In this document: one piece after another, positions 60,410-64,000 of the stretch
Layout of the letters: every line of letters begins with the position of its first letter
How positions within the stretch are numbered: position 1 is the first letter of the stretch
Assembly: GCF_000620085.1 (NCBI RefSeq)
Contig: NZ_JHVJ01000005.1
Location: 62,001-126,000 of the forward strand
Origin: Marinobacterium jannaschii DSM 6295
GTDB taxonomy: Bacteria; Pseudomonadota; Gammaproteobacteria; Pseudomonadales; Balneatricaceae
Direction of reading: 5' to 3'
Length of the DNA stretch: 64,000 nucleotides
Position numbers and translations under genes: made by a program
The notes under the pieces: generated by a model
The model's database searches: none
What the model saw: the letters and a program-made list of their open reading frames with translations, nothing else
Told to the model about the DNA's origin: nothing

Positions 60410-60883
60410 ATGTCGATGTCGTTAAACTGCAGACAATTCAGTCGGATCGCCAGTATTTCTGTGGCTCTATTCGTGCTGATACTATCGTCCCACACCCCTC
60501 TGGCGTTAGCTGGCAGCCCCGCTCCCCCGGTGGTGATCGTCAACCCTTCTGTCGATGTTGATTTCTTTTCTGATGGCGATCTCTGGGCCATTTTTGGCGT
60601 CCATTATCGCGCCTGGCCTGATGGCTCCGCCGTAAAAGTATTCGTACTACCGGACAAACATCCTGTACATCGTTCCTTTGCAATCAAGCGATTGCACACC
60701 TACCCCTATCAATTAAAACGGGTTTGGAAGCGCCTGGCTTTCTCCGGCACGGGACGTGCCCCCTACATAGTTAAGGATCAACAGGAAATGTTGCTAAAAG
60801 TCTCTTCGACACCCGGTGCTATCGGGTATGTAGACGCCGATTTTGATACAGGAGAAAGCCATGTCCTTATCGTCACCCCATAA
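60410..60883 (+). CDS. Periplasmic binding protein-like protein (PstS-type fold)
   Basis: A 157-residue exported protein. The signal peptide covers about 1-34 (hydrophobic ISVALFVLILSS, then PLALAGS). The mature part reads VVIVNPSVDVDFFSDGDLWAIFGVHYRAWPDGSAVKVFVLPDKHPVHRSFA, with later LKVSSTPGAIGYVD, the pattern of small phosphate-binding-like proteins often found with a porin and a GGDEF or chemotaxis-like sensor. It overlaps the porin gene by 23 bases and is likely its partner in one signalling unit. Confidence 0.75.
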   Translation: MSMSLNCRQFSRIASISVALFVLILSSHTPLALAGSPAPPVVIVNPSVDVDFFSDGDLWAIFGVHYRAWPDGSAVKVFVLPDKHPVHRSFAIKRLHTYPYQLKRVWKRLAFSGTGRAPYIVKDQQEMLLKVSSTPGAIGYVDADFDTGESHVLIVTP

Positions 60884-62066
60884 GCAACGCTTGCGGTGTC
60901 TGAGTTTAGGCATTCTCACCCTGGCCGGCAGCTCGACCGCCACGGCGATCGAAGTGTCCGATCAGCTTTCTGTACATGGCTTTGTCAGTCAGTCCTATGT
61001 GCATACCGCGGGTAACAACTACTTTGGCGACTCACAGGACGGTAGCTTTGACTACCGCGAGCTGGGTATCAATGCCTATTGGCAGCCAACCGCTGACCTT
61101 AGCTTTGCCGGCCAGCTACTCTCCCGCTCGGCGGGTAATCTGAGCGATGGTGATCCGCGTATCGATTATCTGCTGGCCGATTACAGCATTGGTAAGAACC
61201 CCGATCTCTGGGGTGGCGTGCGATTAGGGCGATTCAAAACACCTTACGGTTTCTATAACCAGACCCGCGACATCCCCCACGCCCGCCTGGGTGTCATTGC
61301 TGCGCCTTCAGTCTACTTCGAGCAGCTCAGGGACACCTTACTGGCAACGGATGGTTTGAACCTATACGCCGGCAGCGTTAACAGCTGGGGAACGCTCGAA
61401 CTGGATATGTTTGCCGGTAAAGCCAAGGGCGGTGTCGCTGAGCTGGAATACTTTGCCCTGCAGACCGATGCGCCGGGCGAATTCGATAGTATCGATGTCT
61501 GGGGCGCTCAGATTCGCTACGAGCCGATTGGCGGACAAACCCGCTTCGCTTTCAGTATCTATGAACCTGACTTGCAGTACCTGCCGGGATCACCCGATCC
61601 GTTTGAGCCGGGAACGGTCGAATCAACGGCGTATCTGCTGTCTGCTCAATACAATGCGGAAAGATGGTCGCTGACAACGGAATATTCCCGCATGGAAAAC
61701 GACCTCGCAGGATTCGGTCCCCGCTTCCCATCCAAAGAAGGGGTGTCAGAGGCCTGGTACCTGCAGGGTGAATACCACTTATCATCGGAATGGACACTGA
61801 TGTTACGTTACGAAGAACAATATCTGGATACCGCCGACCGAAAAGGAACCCGGCTGTATGAGCCTGTCTTTGGTATCGCCCACCTGGCGTTTTCCAAAGG
61901 GATTGCTGCCGGCGTTCGCTGGATTCCGGCCCCGGACTGGGTAATTAAAGGCGAACTTCATCATACGGATGGTACACTCTGGCTACCAAAGCAGGACAAC
62001 AAGAGTATTGCGGAGCGGGAGAAGGTCTGGAACTTTTTCGCCCTGCAGTTTGTATATAGTTTTTAG
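60861..62066 (+). CDS. Outer-membrane porin-like protein
   Basis: A 401-residue exported beta-barrel protein. The signal peptide ends near residue 31 (SSTATAIEV), followed by alternating strands (QLSVHGFVSQSYVHTAGNNYFGD, LSFAGQLLSRSAG, WGGVRLGRFKTPYGFYNQTRD) and a terminal phenylalanine in QFVYSF, a typical barrel-assembly signal. The ATG at 60861 follows AGGAGAAAG. It is in an operon with the binding protein-like gene and the GGDEF sensor downstream. Confidence 0.85.
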   Translation: MSLSSPHKQRLRCLSLGILTLAGSSTATAIEVSDQLSVHGFVSQSYVHTAGNNYFGDSQDGSFDYRELGINAYWQPTADLSFAGQLLSRSAGNLSDGDPRIDYLLADYSIGKNPDLWGGVRLGRFKTPYGFYNQTRDIPHARLGVIAAPSVYFEQLRDTLLATDGLNLYAGSVNSWGTLELDMFAGKAKGGVAELEYFALQTDAPGEFDSIDVWGAQIRYEPIGGQTRFAFSIYEPDLQYLPGSPDPFEPGTVESTAYLLSAQYNAERWSLTTEYSRMENDLAGFGPRFPSKEGVSEAWYLQGEYHLSSEWTLMLRYEEQYLDTADRKGTRLYEPVFGIAHLAFSKGIAAGVRWIPAPDWVIKGELHHTDGTLWLPKQDNKSIAEREKVWNFFALQFVYSF

Positions 62067-62082
62067 ATAAGCGTATGACTGA

Positions 62083-64000
62083 ATGAATCTGATCCCCAAG
62101 ATGAGTATCAAATGGAAGGCAGTGATCTTCCTCAGTGCTGTACTTATCTCCATCTCCGGACTGATGGTCGGATTGTATACCTGGTCGATAGAAAATCTCG
62201 AACAGCGCCAGCAGGAGGTTTTCCGGGATAGCGCTATCACCGCCCTGGACGGGTTGCTCAGTGACTGGCGAAATGAGCAGACACAGCTGGCGGTCCTGAT
62301 TCCTGGCCTCAGCAATGTCGACAGTGCATTGCGGACTGAACAGCGGGATGAGATTAAGAGAGCGCTGGAAACTCACTGGCAACGGCTCTCGCTCTATATC
62401 GACGTCAACTATCTTCACCTTTTCAGCGAAGATGGCCACAGCATTACCGGTATTCACCGAAATTACGATACAACGGCATTACAGCTTGAGATCATACGCA
62501 AAAACGTTCAGGAAGTTCTGGATACAGAAGAACCGGGAAACTTCCTGATCTGTGACAGTCAGTGCAGCCTGTATGTGGTTGAGCCTTTTATTCTCGATAA
62601 CGGCGTTCGCGGTGTTATTGCGATCGGGCGCAATATTGCAGATATTGCATCCCGTTACTTTCGCCAGACGGGTGCCGACCTTGCTCTGATTTTGCCGGGT
62701 GCCCGAAACCGCAACGATGAACGTTATCTCGAACAGTGGAATCAGGAGGTTTGGGCGCTGAGCCACGTAAACCGCCGCCTGCCACTGTTACGGCAACTTC
62801 AGGCAAGCAGCGGTCCCTCGCCAGACGGGGCTGAAGTTACGGCGGCCAGCGGTCGTACCTATCGGATTACCGAACTGGCCCTCCAGTCACACCAGAACTT
62901 CCAGGGCGAACTGACCCTACTATCGATCGCGGATGTCACAGAGGTTAAAGCTGCCCAGGCAACCACAATCAGGGCCGGAGTCGTTACCGGACTGATTGGA
63001 CTGTTGCTATCAGAATTGTTGCTGGTGTGGCTGATCTGGCGGCCAACAGAGCGCCTCAGAAGCCTGGCGGCGGCCTTACCATTGCTGGCGGATAACCGGT
63101 TCAGGGATGCTCAAAGCCGGATTGAGACACCTCGCAGCAGACTCCTGCCCGATGAGTTCGATGTGCTGGAAAATTCAGCGCTTAACCTCTGTAGTCAGCT
63201 GGAGCAGCTGAATATCCAGGTGGAGGAGCGTACCGGATCCCTTAAATCGAATATGGAAGAGCAGAAACGGGCCCGCGAATTCATGCACCGGGTTCTGGAT
63301 ACAGCGCCAATGGTGATCCTGACGCAGGACCTTCACGGCACCATCTATATGATGAACAGAATCGGGCGAACGCTGACCGGCTGGGATGGCGAGAACGATC
63401 ACAACCCGGATTTCTATAGCCTGCACCTGACGGAATCCCTGCCAACGGACGTGCAGTCGCGGATGATGTCTATCATCGATCAGACGGCAATGGGGTTTCA
63501 GCATGAAGGTCATCTGCGTGATGCCGGACGCCTGCACTACATGACATGGTTCCACTCGACAGTGACCGGTGAAGCCGGGCAGAGCCTGATCCTGTCCGTT
63601 GGCGTCGACCTGACTGAGCGAATTGAAGCGGAACAGAAACTGTCATGGCTGGCTTCCCACGACCCGCTTACCAGCCTGGTGAACCGTCACAGCTTCCAGG
63701 AACGCCTCAGACAGGCGGTTGCCGAGGGACGCCGGGGAGCCTTGTTGTTTATAGACGCCGACCACTTTAAGTATATTAATGATACTGCGGGTCACGCGGT
63801 TGGCGATCGGGTACTTAAAACCATCTCGACAACATTGCTGGAGAATACGCGTGACACAGATGTAGTATCGCGCCTCGGTGGTGATGAATTTATTATCCTG
63901 CTGCCGCGGGCCAACTATATCGATGCCCGTAAGGTGATGGCGAAGCTAAGTCGGTTGCTGAACGGCTCAATCACCCTCAGTGACGGCTCGCTGCAGCATT
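62083..64000 (+). CDS. Membrane sensor with PAS and GGDEF diguanylate cyclase domains (cut by window edge)
   Basis: A reading frame of at least 639 codons running off the right edge. A membrane helix (about 10-31) precedes a periplasmic sensor domain of about 270 residues, a second helix near 305-325, a coiled coil, a PAS domain (about 405-520), then a GGDEF domain whose signature RLGGDEF lies near 600. It is expected to make cyclic di-GMP. A C-terminal EAL domain may follow beyond the window. The ATG at 62083 is chosen; 62101 is an alternative. It is the third gene of the binding protein/porin unit. Confidence 0.87.
   Translation, partial: MNLIPKMSIKWKAVIFLSAVLISISGLMVGLYTWSIENLEQRQQEVFRDSAITALDGLLSDWRNEQTQLAVLIPGLSNVDSALRTEQRDEIKRALETHWQRLSLYIDVNYLHLFSEDGHSITGIHRNYDTTALQLEIIRKNVQEVLDTEEPGNFLICDSQCSLYVVEPFILDNGVRGVIAIGRNIADIASRYFRQTGADLALILPGARNRNDERYLEQWNQEVWALSHVNRRLPLLRQLQASSGPSPDGAEVTAASGRTYRITELALQSHQNFQGELTLLSIADVTEVKAAQATTIRAGVVTGLIGLLLSELLLVWLIWRPTERLRSLAAALPLLADNRFRDAQSRIETPRSRLLPDEFDVLENSALNLCSQLEQLNIQVEERTGSLKSNMEEQKRAREFMHRVLDTAPMVILTQDLHGTIYMMNRIGRTLTGWDGENDHNPDFYSLHLTESLPTDVQSRMMSIIDQTAMGFQHEGHLRDAGRLHYMTWFHSTVTGEAGQSLILSVGVDLTERIEAEQKLSWLASHDPLTSLVNRHSFQERLRQAVAEGRRGALLFIDADHFKYINDTAGHAVGDRVLKTISTTLLENTRDTDVVSRLGGDEFIILLPRANYIDARKVMAKLSRLLNGSITLSDGSLQH

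Overview
The window looks like a chromosomal segment of a marine gammaproteobacterium, probably of the Oceanospirillales. This is inference from protein resemblance, the gene order uvrC-pgsA-tRNA(Gly)-tRNA(Cys)-tRNA(Leu), moderate GC content and dense short-spaced coding; no 16S rRNA gene is present to confirm it. Most of the window is housekeeping sequence, with a degraded accessory stretch at about 32.5-36.4 kb and smaller accessory patches at 46.8-47.3 and 47.3-53.3 kb.

Layout. 0-10 kb: acyl-CoA metabolism (the end of an acyl-CoA dehydrogenase, two AMP-dependent acyl-CoA synthetases, a PaaI-type thioesterase, an alpha/beta hydrolase, a MaoC hydratase and a large DmdC-like acyl-CoA dehydrogenase), with a PAS histidine kinase/FixJ-type regulator pair between them. 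9.9-12 kb: a clear LuxP-type autoinducer-2 binding protein followed by a short membrane protein resembling only the periplasmic sensor part of LuxQ, with no kinase. 12.3-27.8 kb: fabV, a YgiQ radical SAM protein, a membrane-anchored glutaredoxin, a DEAH-type helicase, a methyltransferase, mtnN, a class V aminotransferase, a TlpA-like thioredoxin, a beta-hydroxyacid dehydrogenase, a DUF1853 protein, uvrC and pgsA. 27.8-28.9 kb: a Gly-Cys-Leu tRNA operon and a second partly duplicated Gly-Cys cluster whose first tRNA-Cys is broken. 28.9-32.5 kb: a GAPDH-family gene, a KfrA-like coiled-coil DNA-binding protein with a likely autoregulatory operator, a GacA-like response regulator and small unknown genes.

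32.5-36.4 kb is gene-poor: a Bfd-like ferredoxin, two perfect LexA boxes with no obvious gene, a frameshifted DUF6933-like gene and the C-terminal remnant of a type I restriction HsdR subunit that runs into the end of a YqiA-like esterase. It is followed by hipBA with three palindromic upstream repeats. 38-46.8 kb: an SGNH hydrolase, a one-domain voltage-gated cation channel whose selectivity filter resembles engineered calcium-selective channels, and a complete nitric oxide reductase locus (norCBQD, norEF, a Dnr-type regulator) with FNR/Dnr boxes.

46.8-53.3 kb: an IS66 remnant, tatA, gloB, a Tat-exported two-subunit GMC oxidoreductase, a VOC-family protein, a ribbon-helix-helix protein and a tyrosine recombinase. 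53.4-64 kb: a HelD-like helicase with zinc ribbons, a GST, a YkgJ protein, a lipoate-protein-ligase-like protein, avtA, and a three-gene unit of periplasmic binding protein-like protein, outer-membrane porin and GGDEF sensor protein that runs off the right edge.

The most unusual elements are the LuxP/kinase-less LuxQ pair, the TFEDWTD channel, the broken tRNA duplication and the LexA-box/HsdR-remnant region. All calls come from reading the sequence and recalling family features; no database search or alignment was run.
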